From positions 1 through 20,195 of IMG/VR virus record IMGVR_UViG_3300027963_000410: a stretch of DNA of 20,195 nucleotides; one strand, 5' to 3'. Below the pieces are notes generated by a model, which ran no database searches, was not told where the DNA came from, and saw nothing but the letters and a program-made list of their open reading frames with translations. A program made the position numbers and the translations under genes. Below are positions 9,161 through 16,083 of the stretch, in pieces. The stretch comes from a virus. Position 1 is the first letter of the stretch; every line of letters starts with the position of its first letter.

Positions 9161-9840
9161 GCTGGTATCTCCAAGTAACGGCTATCGTCCACTTTGTTAG
9201 GATGAAACTTTGGCAAATAAATTTTCAGCATGGGAACAAATACCTTGGTTGTCATGTGCCACGACCAATGAGCAAGATCAGTCCAGTCTTTCAGGCGCTT
9301 AAAGCTGACGCCTTTGAGTGTGTAGCCCACAATGAATTTGATGACGTAGGCTTGATTTTGCCTTGCAATTGCCCGTAAGTCAGCATCTGAGTAACCTAAA
9401 CTGCGCCAAAGGTCGATAGCAAGGTCCTTGTGTCCAATCTCTTCGCGTGAATGCCAAGCAAACAATTTGTGCTCGCGCCCAGAACAATTTCCATGCAGGT
9501 CAAGGATCATTCGGCCAATGCAGGCCGCAAGGTGCTCAATAGAAACCATAGCCCCAAGCCAAAGCTTGTTGCCGGGGCGGCGGTGAATGATGGAGGCCTT
9601 GTCAAACTCAAAGTTCGCCTCTTGAGTCAATCCAGCGCGGGCATTGTAGGCTTCGTGTGCGCTTGCGTGGGCCAGCTCCTCCTTGATGAATTGATCAAGG
9701 CGTTGCGATAGTTCTTTGTCATGCAGGCTCGCTAGGTGGTGCTTTGCAACAGACACAAAAGCCTTCTCCCACGCAGGGAAAAGAATGCTCAAACCGTTAT
9801 AAAAACGGGTATAGACCTGTGAATCATTGCACCAGTTCAT
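9157..9840 (-). CDS. Ferritin-like predicted metal-dependent hydrolase (PF10118 / COG3687 type)
   Basis: 227 residues, helical. The family pattern is clear: LSILFPAWEKAF near the N terminus, FIKEELAHASAHEAYN, SIEHLAA, and WHSREEIGHKDLAIDLW. The likely metal ligands follow the ferritin-like order E25, E55-x2-H58, E102, E134-x2-H137, with H62 and H130 nearby, so a di-metal centre is expected. Members of this family are annotated as metal-dependent hydrolases or di-iron proteins, and their substrates are unknown to me. All four ligand positions are intact. It is encoded within the tail and virion operon, joined to both neighbours by ATGA overlaps, and has no clear Shine-Dalgarno sequence of its own. 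It could be a cargo enzyme of the virion, a membrane-lipid modifier or an auxiliary metabolic gene; the sequence does not decide. Confidence 0.82.
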   Translation of the reverse strand: MNWCNDSQVYTRFYNGLSILFPAWEKAFVSVAKHHLASLHDKELSQRLDQFIKEELAHASAHEAYNARAGLTQEANFEFDKASIIHRRPGNKLWLGAMVSIEHLAACIGRMILDLHGNCSGREHKLFAWHSREEIGHKDLAIDLWRSLGYSDADLRAIARQNQAYVIKFIVGYTLKGVSFKRLKDWTDLAHWSWHMTTKVFVPMLKIYLPKFHPNKVDDSRYLEIPA

Positions 9841-10097
9841 GTTGTTTGCGTCGCTGGGTTAACTGCCGCCACCATAGCCTCCGCCCAATAGTACCAATCT
9901 TCGTACTGATCGGTTCTTGGCGTTGCCTCATTAGAAAATACGTCGATTGCGTTTAGGCCATTTCCCCAAACTCTCCAATCCGTGTGCTGCGTTGGTATTT
10001 CCAACTGTTGAGCCGCATACAGCTCGCACATAAGCGACGCCCACGACTCAAACGTGTGATAGCGCGGGTCATAAACTTGAGCAGGATTAAGGGCCAT
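9837..10097 (-). CDS. Small Trp/Tyr-rich phage protein (86 aa)
   Basis: The longest frame begins at a TTG at 10115. The ATG at 10097, overlapping the nozzle gene by 11 bases with GAGG just upstream, is preferred. The product begins MALNPAQVYDPRYHTFESWA and contains DWRVWGNGL and DWYYWAEAMV, a repeated W-x2/3-W pattern. Similar small proteins follow nozzle genes in podoviruses, but no function is known to me. The stop overlaps the next start as ATGA. It may be a minor tail or assembly protein. Confidence 0.72.
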   Translation of the reverse strand: MALNPAQVYDPRYHTFESWASLMCELYAAQQLEIPTQHTDWRVWGNGLNAIDVFSNEATPRTDQYEDWYYWAEAMVAAVNPATQTT

Positions 10098-12294
10098 ATG
10101 GCCTCGCGTCGCCAATTTCGGCGCTTAATAAGAGCTTACCGAGCTGATAGTCACCACCAGCAGTGTTTGAAATAAACTTAAGCCTCAACTCTCTTCGCTG
10201 CTCTCGCATGTCAACTTTGCCAGTATTGGGTCCAAAAACGTACGGGTCAGACTCTTTATCGGCGCCTTGAGCAAATGGAGGGCCAGTCACTATTAAGGAC
10301 ATGTCACCAGACTGGACAAAGTCAGGCTCCACGCGCTCTAAACGCAGCCATCTGTTTTGGCCATCCGCGGTAGGCTGTGATGGGCCTCCAGAAACCAATC
10401 CTAGGTCGTTAGTCTCAAAGTAGCTCTCAATGGCACTGACGTTCTGCCCGTTGATGGCGTCGGTTCCAATCTCATGTTGGAGGATTTCAATTCTGTTCTC
10501 TGGCGTGGAGAATGTAAGAGAAGCAGTAGCCGTTACGGTAGCCGCGGCAGACATCTGAATGCCCTGTGCATACAAAGTTGCAACAGGGATAGAAAACCCA
10601 GCACCAGTTCCACCCAGCTGAGTATTGGACGCGATCAGAGCATCTCCCACTTGGTAGCCAGCGCCTCTAGATGTTACGGTAATGGCTGTTACAGCACCCC
10701 CAGCAACGGTCACGGTAGCCTTTGCGCCGCTTCCGCTGCCACCAGTGAGGGTGACGTTTGTGTAGGTGCCGTTAACGTATCCTGCGCCTCCAGTAATAGC
10801 TCCCAATGTCTTGATGCTGCTAGTCTTTATGGCGGTAACGTAAGTGTTTACAGGAATGCCTGACCCAGAAATGATTAGCCCCAAAACCACTTGGGTGTTG
10901 TATGTGTCTAAGTACAAGAATTGACTTGCGCTCACCGTGTTAAATGAGTCGGTAAAAACAACTTCCGCCGGGGATGTATCCCAATTAGCCTGCACAGGGA
11001 AACGGAAAACTTGCGAGAAGTAACCCGCAGAACGGCGAGCACCTAAAGCTTGGCCAGCGTCGTACCAAGTGTTTTCTCGAGTGTTGTAGACAATAGCGTC
11101 AGTACACTCAGTTGCGTCACCTCTAGGATAGAACCACCAAACCTCACCAAAACGCGGGACTTTGCTGACCCAAACTTTTTGCCTTTGAGCATAGTTCAGG
11201 TTGTCAAAGAAGTAGTTCTGGTTCATGTTGTTAGGAATTTCCTTCACAACACCGTTGTACATCAAGAAACGGTCTACTCCGCACCAGTAGTAAACACCGT
11301 CATACTCAATTGCGGATTGGCTAGACAGAATGGAAGACTGCGAGCTGATGATGTCGTAGCGCCAGTATTGCGGGGGTGTTCCAGCTCCGCCGATATAGGA
11401 CACGCGAATTAAGCTATCAAGGCTCCAAAACAGCCCAGAAGGCGCGTTTGATCCACCCCTGACGGGTAACCCCTGCACAATCTTTCCTGTGGCCACGTTA
11501 ACTGCATTGGTGTCTGCGGAGACCCAGTCTTGAGCGTTGCCAGCGGAGCAGTTCTGAATCAGCCCATTGTTGCCGTAAACAAAGACGTAAGGGTGAAGCG
11601 ACACCACCCCACCAGATACGCTAATGTTGTTGCTGAAGGTGGCCGCAACCACTCCAGCAGAGACCGCGTTGGACAAAGTCACGGTGGTGGTAGAGACCGA
11701 AAGTACAGTAGTGTTGGCTGGGATGCTGGTTCCCGTAACGGTTTGGCCAGCTCCAATCAATAGGTTTGAGGCCGCAATTGTCACCACGGCAGTGCCAGTA
11801 GAGGTAATGGTGTCCATAAACGTGCCAATCTGTGACATGTTTGTACCATTAATGTCGCCAATCAAGACAGGCGTGTTGGCGTCGTTGTCAATTGATGCAA
11901 GGTTTTGACCCGGATGTGCAAGCAGCGACTGCACCCCAGCTCCAGCAACGTCATAGAAACCATCAAACTGCCAAAGGTTAAGGTTGGAGGCAGTAAAGTT
12001 TGACAGCGTAAAGTTGCTAACCCCAGCTCCAATGCCGTTATCGTCAATAGTCAGCACTTGCAGACCATTGTTATAACCACTGAAGATGTAATTAAATGCG
12101 TTCTGAGCGTTAACCCAAATGCCCCTTGATGGGCCTGTTAGTTGATCGGAAATGACGCGATACCCGCCCATTTTTCTAGGGCGCCCGCGCTGAAACCTTA
12201 CCCAACGACCATCATTGTAGAACTGCTTATCAAAGACGGTTCCGTCCCGCTGGACGCCGGGCATGGTGTCAAGTGCAAAGACTTTTGCGGTCAT
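10087..12294 (-). CDS. Tail nozzle / tail tubular B-like protein with inserted modules
   Basis: 735 residues. The opening RDGTVFDKQFYNDGRWVRFQRGRPRKMGGY and the later segments YWRYDIISSQSSI, EYDGVYYWCGVDRFLMYNG and VWWFYPRG...ENTWYDAG match the beta-propeller nozzle of podoviruses (T7 gp12-like and SU10-like). It would form the distal tail end through which DNA exits. Two inserts stand out: about residues 155-225, with VTGTSIPANTTV, and about 460-580, with ISGSGIPVNTYV followed by the Gly-rich GGAGY...GGSGSGA...SRGAGYQVGD module. These look like surface-exposed adhesive additions. GGAG lies seven bases before the ATG. The start overlaps the gene before as TAATG. Confidence 0.83.
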   Translation of the reverse strand: MTAKVFALDTMPGVQRDGTVFDKQFYNDGRWVRFQRGRPRKMGGYRVISDQLTGPSRGIWVNAQNAFNYIFSGYNNGLQVLTIDDNGIGAGVSNFTLSNFTASNLNLWQFDGFYDVAGAGVQSLLAHPGQNLASIDNDANTPVLIGDINGTNMSQIGTFMDTITSTGTAVVTIAASNLLIGAGQTVTGTSIPANTTVLSVSTTTVTLSNAVSAGVVAATFSNNISVSGGVVSLHPYVFVYGNNGLIQNCSAGNAQDWVSADTNAVNVATGKIVQGLPVRGGSNAPSGLFWSLDSLIRVSYIGGAGTPPQYWRYDIISSQSSILSSQSAIEYDGVYYWCGVDRFLMYNGVVKEIPNNMNQNYFFDNLNYAQRQKVWVSKVPRFGEVWWFYPRGDATECTDAIVYNTRENTWYDAGQALGARRSAGYFSQVFRFPVQANWDTSPAEVVFTDSFNTVSASQFLYLDTYNTQVVLGLIISGSGIPVNTYVTAIKTSSIKTLGAITGGAGYVNGTYTNVTLTGGSGSGAKATVTVAGGAVTAITVTSRGAGYQVGDALIASNTQLGGTGAGFSIPVATLYAQGIQMSAAATVTATASLTFSTPENRIEILQHEIGTDAINGQNVSAIESYFETNDLGLVSGGPSQPTADGQNRWLRLERVEPDFVQSGDMSLIVTGPPFAQGADKESDPYVFGPNTGKVDMREQRRELRLKFISNTAGGDYQLGKLLLSAEIGDARPYGP

Positions 12295-13532
12295 TAGAAC
12301 ACTCCGCCAGAGATACCGCCCGTAAAGGTTCCCGTTCCAGAAATTGTGAGACCAGAAGAGGACAGGCCAAACAACTTAACGCCAAGGATGGCCATACCCA
12401 ATTCACCTGAAGTTGGCCTATATATACCAGTTGAATTTTCAGAAGCAAAGTTAAGAGACGGCGCCGCTACGGTTCCGTTGACCAATGATACATTCAAGGC
12501 ACCCGCAGCGATTGTGGAGGCGTTTAATAGGTTTACAGAGTCGCAAAGCAGGATTACCTGCTCACCAGCAGGTACAGTTGCAGTGCCGCCCCCAGAGCCT
12601 GTGGTAAAGGTAATCTGATAGCCCGCACCCGTACCATTAGTCTGGTTGGTGATGTAGTAAACCTGAACGGTTTGCGGAAGGGTAACCGTTACGTTACCAC
12701 TTAAGGTCCCTGTGTACTTCTGTACTACGTTTGAGGCCTCAGCAGAGGTTAAGGTATAGCTGCCAGATGTAACAGCCTTGGTAAGTTGCGTAAAATTGAA
12801 CTGAGTACTGCGTCCAAGGCCGACGGTGTAGAAAGCCACGCCAGAGCAGCAGATAAAGCAGGAATCAGAAGGCTGCAGAGAGATAGAAGCGGCGCCATTG
12901 ATTAAATCTCCACCAGAGGGGGCCACGGTCAAAGTGCCAGTCCCGCCATTACGCAACATCATAAACCAATTGTTACCTAACGTAACGGCTGATGTAAGAG
13001 TCAAGGTTCCTGCGCCATCATTCCAAACGTAGTAAGAGGCGCGGTCAGAATCAATTGCAGTATAGGCGGAAGAGAACGTGGTGACGTTGTGCGCCGCGTT
13101 TAGGGTGTTGGTGATGGCCTTTAAGCCGTACCCAGCCAAGGCGCCAGCGTCTACGTTAGATGAGCCCACACCAAAGGCAATGTTGCCCCACGTTCCCGCG
13201 GTAGTAGCGTTGGTGGTGATGTAGATGTACCGTGCGGCGCTAGGGGCCACGCTTGCAATTGAGTTGCCGTCGTAGTCTTTAATGGTAACGGTGTTGGCGC
13301 CGATGTTTCGTATTAGAGCGTCCGAGCCTACAGAGGCCTGATTTGCAGGCGGCATGGACAGGGACAGGCCAGCAGTGGTGGCCGTAACGTCCATAATACG
13401 CGCAGCGGCGTTGTCGGTTGCGCTGCCGTTGATTGGCCAAGACAGGGTCGTGTTAACAGAAATTGAGACGGACCTATAGGACACGTCAGTCGGCTGTATC
13501 ACCTGACCCGTAAACGGACTGGTAAAGCTCAT
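12294..13532 (-). CDS. Phage tail protein, fibre-like beta-rich (412 aa)
   Basis: The opening FTSPFTGQVIQPTDVSYR and the next segment, LSWPINGSA, resemble a family of tail proteins encoded between adaptor and nozzle in uncultured podoviruses. The body is Gly/Thr/Ser/Val-rich with repeated patterns such as ALIRNIGANTVTI, WFMMLRNGGTGTLTV and YITNQTNGTGAGYQI, each probably one jelly-roll or beta-helix module. Near the C terminus SENSTGIYRP is a motif shared with phage fibres, but the protein ends soon afterwards in GGISGGVF with no S74 chaperone. Probably a short tail fibre or tail decoration attached to the adaptor and nozzle. GAGG lies eight bases before the ATG, and the start and stop overlap both neighbours as TAATG. 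Confidence 0.75.
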   Translation of the reverse strand: MSFTSPFTGQVIQPTDVSYRSVSISVNTTLSWPINGSATDNAAARIMDVTATTAGLSLSMPPANQASVGSDALIRNIGANTVTIKDYDGNSIASVAPSAARYIYITTNATTAGTWGNIAFGVGSSNVDAGALAGYGLKAITNTLNAAHNVTTFSSAYTAIDSDRASYYVWNDGAGTLTLTSAVTLGNNWFMMLRNGGTGTLTVAPSGGDLINGAASISLQPSDSCFICCSGVAFYTVGLGRSTQFNFTQLTKAVTSGSYTLTSAEASNVVQKYTGTLSGNVTVTLPQTVQVYYITNQTNGTGAGYQITFTTGSGGGTATVPAGEQVILLCDSVNLLNASTIAAGALNVSLVNGTVAAPSLNFASENSTGIYRPTSGELGMAILGVKLFGLSSSGLTISGTGTFTGGISGGVF

Positions 13533-14167
13533 TATGAATCCCTCACAATAGCCTGACGATCAGCCGCACGAGTGACGTTTTCTGTCTTCAGGACTTCGAT
13601 AATTTGGCTGTAATTCTGCTGCCACATAGGCATGCGCTCGTCGTTCTTAAGGAACGGCATGGCCTGCAACAGAGTCCCGTACAGCAGCGCCTGTGGGGCG
13701 TACTGAGTAAACCAATTGGACTGATTTGCGGAGTCCAAGGGCTGAACCCTTTGGTAGTACAGGACCTCATAAGAGTAGTCGTCGTCTGGCGTAGGCCCTA
13801 CAAGCCAGTGCTCATAGTCATAATCGCAGAAGTACAGAGGGGCGTCCTCCAAAGCTGGGTCTGGCCAGTACTCACGGATGTACTCGTATGTGCGCAGGAG
13901 AATGGGGCGGCGCTTTCCAGCCACGGTGACGTTCATGGACACAGTCTTGCGCCAACGTGCAGGCTTAGGGATGACGTTCTCGCCCTTGACTAGGGCACTT
14001 TCAACCACCTGAAGGTTGCCCAAGAACTTAATTTCGGACGCAATGATCTGTTCCGCAAGCATGATAAACTGCGGAATCTTTTCGAGCGTCTGCGTGTCAG
14101 TGCGCTCCAAATACGTTTGGATGTCATTGACCAGCGAGTCATAGGTCATCACGGCTGCAACCGTCAC
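13532..14167 (-). CDS. Head-tail adaptor / tail tubular A-like protein
   Basis: 211 residues. The opening MTYDSLVNDIQTYLERTD, the middle RTYEYIREYWPDP and WLVGPTPDDDYSYEV, and the end QYAPQALLYGTLLQAMPFLKND match the pattern of podovirus adaptor proteins (SU10 adaptor and T7 gp11-like). These sit between the portal and the nozzle and bind the tail fibres. It starts at a GTG with a good Shine-Dalgarno site; an ATG at 14149 is the alternative start. The stop overlaps the next gene as TAATG. The tail protein and nozzle encoded next support the role. Confidence 0.82.
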   Translation of the reverse strand: MTVAAVMTYDSLVNDIQTYLERTDTQTLEKIPQFIMLAEQIIASEIKFLGNLQVVESALVKGENVIPKPARWRKTVSMNVTVAGKRRPILLRTYEYIREYWPDPALEDAPLYFCDYDYEHWLVGPTPDDDYSYEVLYYQRVQPLDSANQSNWFTQYAPQALLYGTLLQAMPFLKNDERMPMWQQNYSQIIEVLKTENVTRAADRQAIVRDS

Positions 14168-14174
14168 AATGCAT

Positions 14175-14180
14175 CCCCTT
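14175..14180 (-). promoter_or_regulatory. Shine-Dalgarno deciding a GTG start
   Basis: The minus strand reads AAGGGG, seven bases ahead of the GTG at 14167. The next in-frame ATG, six codons further in, has no such site. The GTG start is therefore preferred for the adaptor gene. Confidence 0.65.
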
Positions 14181-14208
14181 TAAAGTATTTGGCTATTTTA
14201 TTATGACT

Positions 14209-14685
14209 TCAGGATAAAAACAACGCCCGCTCGTCAATTCTTCGGTTCTGAAGGCCTTTGAGTATTTTACCCCCAGCCATACAGTACTTTAGGAGTTCTT
14301 CCGCGGCTCCTTTGAAATCTCCTCTAAGAGCCTTCTGACGCAGCGTGCTTCGCTGTAATGTGCCCAAACCAACATTAAAGCTAAAGCTAACAAGAGCATC
14401 AAACTGACCTTGGGTAAGGGGTACGGGAACATACTGTGCCACACCCCGCTCAAAGCGAGCCAAATCTGTGCGAAGAATTCCATCTACTTCCTCCATCGAA
14501 AAGGTCCGATTATCCTCTTCTTTAAGGGGAAAGGACATTCGGTCCTCTATCTTGAGTTTACCCTGTTCTGGGTACAAAACGTGGCCCACACCGACAGTCC
14601 AGAGCCGCGCCGGGCATCTATATGGCTTCTGTCGTACGCCTTCATGGTGCATCACCGTCTTGATGGCTTTGGGGCTGACGTTCAT
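14209..14685 (-). CDS. Endolysin, T4-type lysozyme (glycoside hydrolase family 24)
   Basis: 158 residues, the usual size for a phage lysozyme. It cleaves the N-acetylmuramic acid to N-acetylglucosamine bond of peptidoglycan. The catalytic pattern E-x8-C/D-x5-T is present as E15, C24 and T30, within HHEGVRQKPYRCPARLWTVG. Cys takes the place of the Asp of T4 lysozyme, a known variant in the family. The C-terminal lobe shows the family signatures QFDALVSFSFNVG and LQNRRIDERALFL. There is no signal peptide or signal-anchor sequence, so export should depend on a holin. The start overlaps the holin stop as ATGA. Confidence 0.93.
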   Translation of the reverse strand: MNVSPKAIKTVMHHEGVRQKPYRCPARLWTVGVGHVLYPEQGKLKIEDRMSFPLKEEDNRTFSMEEVDGILRTDLARFERGVAQYVPVPLTQGQFDALVSFSFNVGLGTLQRSTLRQKALRGDFKGAAEELLKYCMAGGKILKGLQNRRIDERALFLS

Positions 14686-15197
14686 TTCCCAAAGGCTCGG
14701 CCACCAAAGTGGAAACTTATTATGGCCGCAAAAAGCGTTTGGGTTTCGTTATCCCACAACTGTTCTGCCAACTTGTCAAAAGATACGCCAGAAGCTATAC
14801 CATGATAGACGAGGCAGGCGTCGATGGCCACCAAAAGAAAGAAGAACCCGTAAGTAATCACGGGCCGAACGCTTGCTCTTAGGTTGTGCATCCATTGGCT
14901 AGTCCCTTCATTCAAACTTACGTCATGGGCGTATATAGTCTGCATTTCAGCTTGCTGGGCGCCGATTAGAGCTTGCTTCTCTTGCGACGCGGTTTCAATT
15001 TGAAGCTGCTCAGACTTAATGTGCTCAATTTGCTCCTGAACGTCGTAGCCTAACTTTTTAAGCTCAAGCTCCCGTTCAATTTGCATTTGGGCCAAAGTTA
15101 TCTCGTGCTTCTTGTCCGACCTATCTTGAAAAAACTCAAGGAGCTTAGGTAGGCCGCCCATTAAGAATGAGACGATAGTTGAAAGCAGAGTGATCAT
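14682..15197 (-). CDS. Three-helix holin-like protein (GTA holin 3TM type)
   Basis: 171 residues. A hydrophobic N-terminal segment (about 2-22) precedes a long charged coiled coil (about 24-95). Two more membrane segments follow (about 112-134 and 153-166). The motifs LRASVRPVITY before the second helix and FHFGGRAFG at the C terminus fit the family of three-transmembrane holins found in gene transfer agents and many phages (Pfam GTA_holin_3TM). It would open the inner membrane at the end of infection and release the lysozyme encoded next. ATGA overlaps join it to the 48-residue gene before and the lysozyme after. No clear Shine-Dalgarno sequence is seen, so coupling is likely. Confidence 0.85.
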   Translation of the reverse strand: MITLLSTIVSFLMGGLPKLLEFFQDRSDKKHEITLAQMQIERELELKKLGYDVQEQIEHIKSEQLQIETASQEKQALIGAQQAEMQTIYAHDVSLNEGTSQWMHNLRASVRPVITYGFFFLLVAIDACLVYHGIASGVSFDKLAEQLWDNETQTLFAAIISFHFGGRAFGK

Positions 15198-15340
15198 TTT
15201 TTGTTATACAGCTCAAACAAGACTTTTACCTTTTCCTCAAGGACTGCGACTCGGTTATCAAGCTTTGCAAGGACAATCACAAGGCTAACAAAGGCTAATA
15301 AGAGAGGCCAAACTTTAGCTAGGATGTCTATGGTGTCCAT
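15194..15340 (-). CDS. 48-residue membrane-helix plus coil protein in the lysis cassette
   Basis: Found by translating the 142-bp gap between the two annotated neighbours. It begins MDTIDILAKVWPLLLAFVSL. A membrane helix spans about residues 9-25, followed by a short heptad-like coil LDNRVAVLEEKVKVLFELY and a basic end NKK. It has AGGA six bases upstream. It starts by TAATG overlap with the gene before and ends by ATGA overlap with the holin-like gene. The fit of both ends to the neighbours' stop and start is strong evidence that it is real. It repeats the anchor-plus-coil layout of the 77-residue protein before it in miniature, so it may be a partner or regulator such as an antiholin or spanin component. 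That role is inference. Confidence 0.78.
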   Translation of the reverse strand: MDTIDILAKVWPLLLAFVSLVIVLAKLDNRVAVLEEKVKVLFELYNKK

Positions 15341-15573
15341 TACTTATCCTGCTTCAGTTCTAGCTTGTCCATGATCTTGTTGAACATTTCCTTGATGTCG
15401 CGCATGTCTTCTCTATAGTCATCGCGCTGTACGTAGACTTTAGGAATCTCTTCACGCAGCTTGGCAAGATCGGACTTTAAGTCTTTCACAGCCGCCCAAA
15501 GCTCACGAGCAAACCATCCGCAAACTGCCATGCAGAATCCGAGACCGACGTTAATGAGTGTTTGGGCGTCCAT
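15340..15573 (-). CDS. Membrane-anchored coiled-coil protein, spanin- or XhlA-like layout (77 aa)
   Basis: One N-terminal hydrophobic segment (about residues 5-22, LINVGLGFCMAVCGWF) is followed by a charged coiled coil to the end, including KVYVQRDDYREDMRDIKEMF. This is the layout of inner-membrane spanins and of XhlA-type lysis proteins: an anchor with a cytoplasmic or periplasmic helix. I see no outer-membrane lipoprotein partner, so a true Rz/Rz1 pair cannot be claimed. There is no good Shine-Dalgarno sequence, so translation probably depends on coupling to the gene four bases upstream. The stop overlaps the next start as TAATG. Confidence 0.72.
   Translation of the reverse strand: MDAQTLINVGLGFCMAVCGWFARELWAAVKDLKSDLAKLREEIPKVYVQRDDYREDMRDIKEMFNKIMDKLELKQDK
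15347..15350 (-). promoter_or_regulatory. Ribosome-binding site for the 48-residue gene
   Basis: The minus strand reads AGGA, six bases ahead of the ATG at 15340 and inside the end of the upstream gene. Together with the TAATG overlap it supports translation of the short gene that follows. Confidence 0.6.
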
Positions 15574-15577
15574 GTTA

Positions 15578-15811
15578 TTACCAAGTTACGGGTTGATTTG
15601 TAATCTTACGCAGACCAAGGTTGATCGCCGTAAGCGCTAGAGCTTGCAGTTCAGCACCGATCACAAAACCATAGCGCATTTGAAGACCGAGCGCGGCGGC
15701 ACAGACTACGTTCACCCAGAAGGTCTTAGAAAGATAGAACTTCTTTCCAGTCACTTGGCTTACTAATGCGTCCGATGCCGCTGCGGCAATAGCTGAATTT
15801 ACATCGCTCAT
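15578..15811 (-). CDS. Small phage membrane protein, possible holin or lysis accessory (77 aa)
   Basis: An Ala-rich N-terminal helix is followed by FYLSKTFWVNVVCAAALGLQ, a clear membrane segment, and a second hydrophobic stretch around residues 48-65. It ends ITNQPVTW. The SKTFWVN and QPVTW motifs resemble short membrane proteins found in phage lysis regions. Holin activity is plausible but unproven, since a three-helix holin-like gene lies two genes downstream. It starts by ATGA overlap with the gene before and stops four bases ahead of the gene after. Confidence 0.72.
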   Translation of the reverse strand: MSDVNSAIAAAASDALVSQVTGKKFYLSKTFWVNVVCAAALGLQMRYGFVIGAELQALALTAINLGLRKITNQPVTW

Positions 15812-16035
15812 TCTTTTACCTCTGCCTCGGCAGGTTGCTCTTTCAATGCTTCTTTCAGCATAGTCAAGAACGCATCCTTACCGACGTTCAATTGTTGCAG
15901 TTGGAATTGAGTTGAGCCGATCTTGCGGTCTAAATCCACACAATGGTGAAACAGTACGGTTTGTTGCTCCGTAAAGTCATTAGCGTCGTACTCAACTCCG
16001 TCGATTGTCACGATTTGGGGCTGTTTGTTTGCCAT
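15808..16035 (-). CDS. Small coiled-coil phage protein (75 aa)
   Basis: The product starts MANKQPQIVTIDGVEYDAND and then forms one long amphipathic helix ending in Glu/Lys-rich sequence (PAEAEVKE). The layout, a short beta segment TIDGVEY followed by a coiled coil, resembles small uncharacterised phage proteins grouped under domains of unknown function (possibly DUF6447, not verified). The start has AAAGGA eight bases upstream. The stop overlaps the next start as ATGA, so it is translationally coupled to the membrane protein that follows and heads the lysis cassette. Role unknown. Confidence 0.72.
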   Translation of the reverse strand: MANKQPQIVTIDGVEYDANDFTEQQTVLFHHCVDLDRKIGSTQFQLQQLNVGKDAFLTMLKEALKEQPAEAEVKE

Positions 16036-16055
16036 ATCGTAGTTCCTTTCAATGT

Positions 16056-16077
16056 GCCGCCAAGGTCGGGTGGCGGC
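16056..16077 (-). promoter_or_regulatory. Intergenic stem-loop upstream of the lysis cassette
   Basis: A 48-bp gap holds a perfect GC-only six-base inverted repeat, GCCGCC...GGCGGC, with a ten-base loop. No U tract follows on either strand, so it does not look like a standard intrinsic terminator. It lies 20 bases ahead of the next ATG and outside that gene's AAAGGA ribosome-binding site. It may be an mRNA processing or stability element, or a partial transcription attenuator. The stem is seen in sequence; its role is inferred. Confidence 0.45.
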
Positions 16078-16083
16078 TTCCCG

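Noticed and set aside
10098-10115. TTG start for the small Trp-rich gene
   Set aside because: The ATG at 10097 is a better codon with GAGG just upstream and a shorter overlap.
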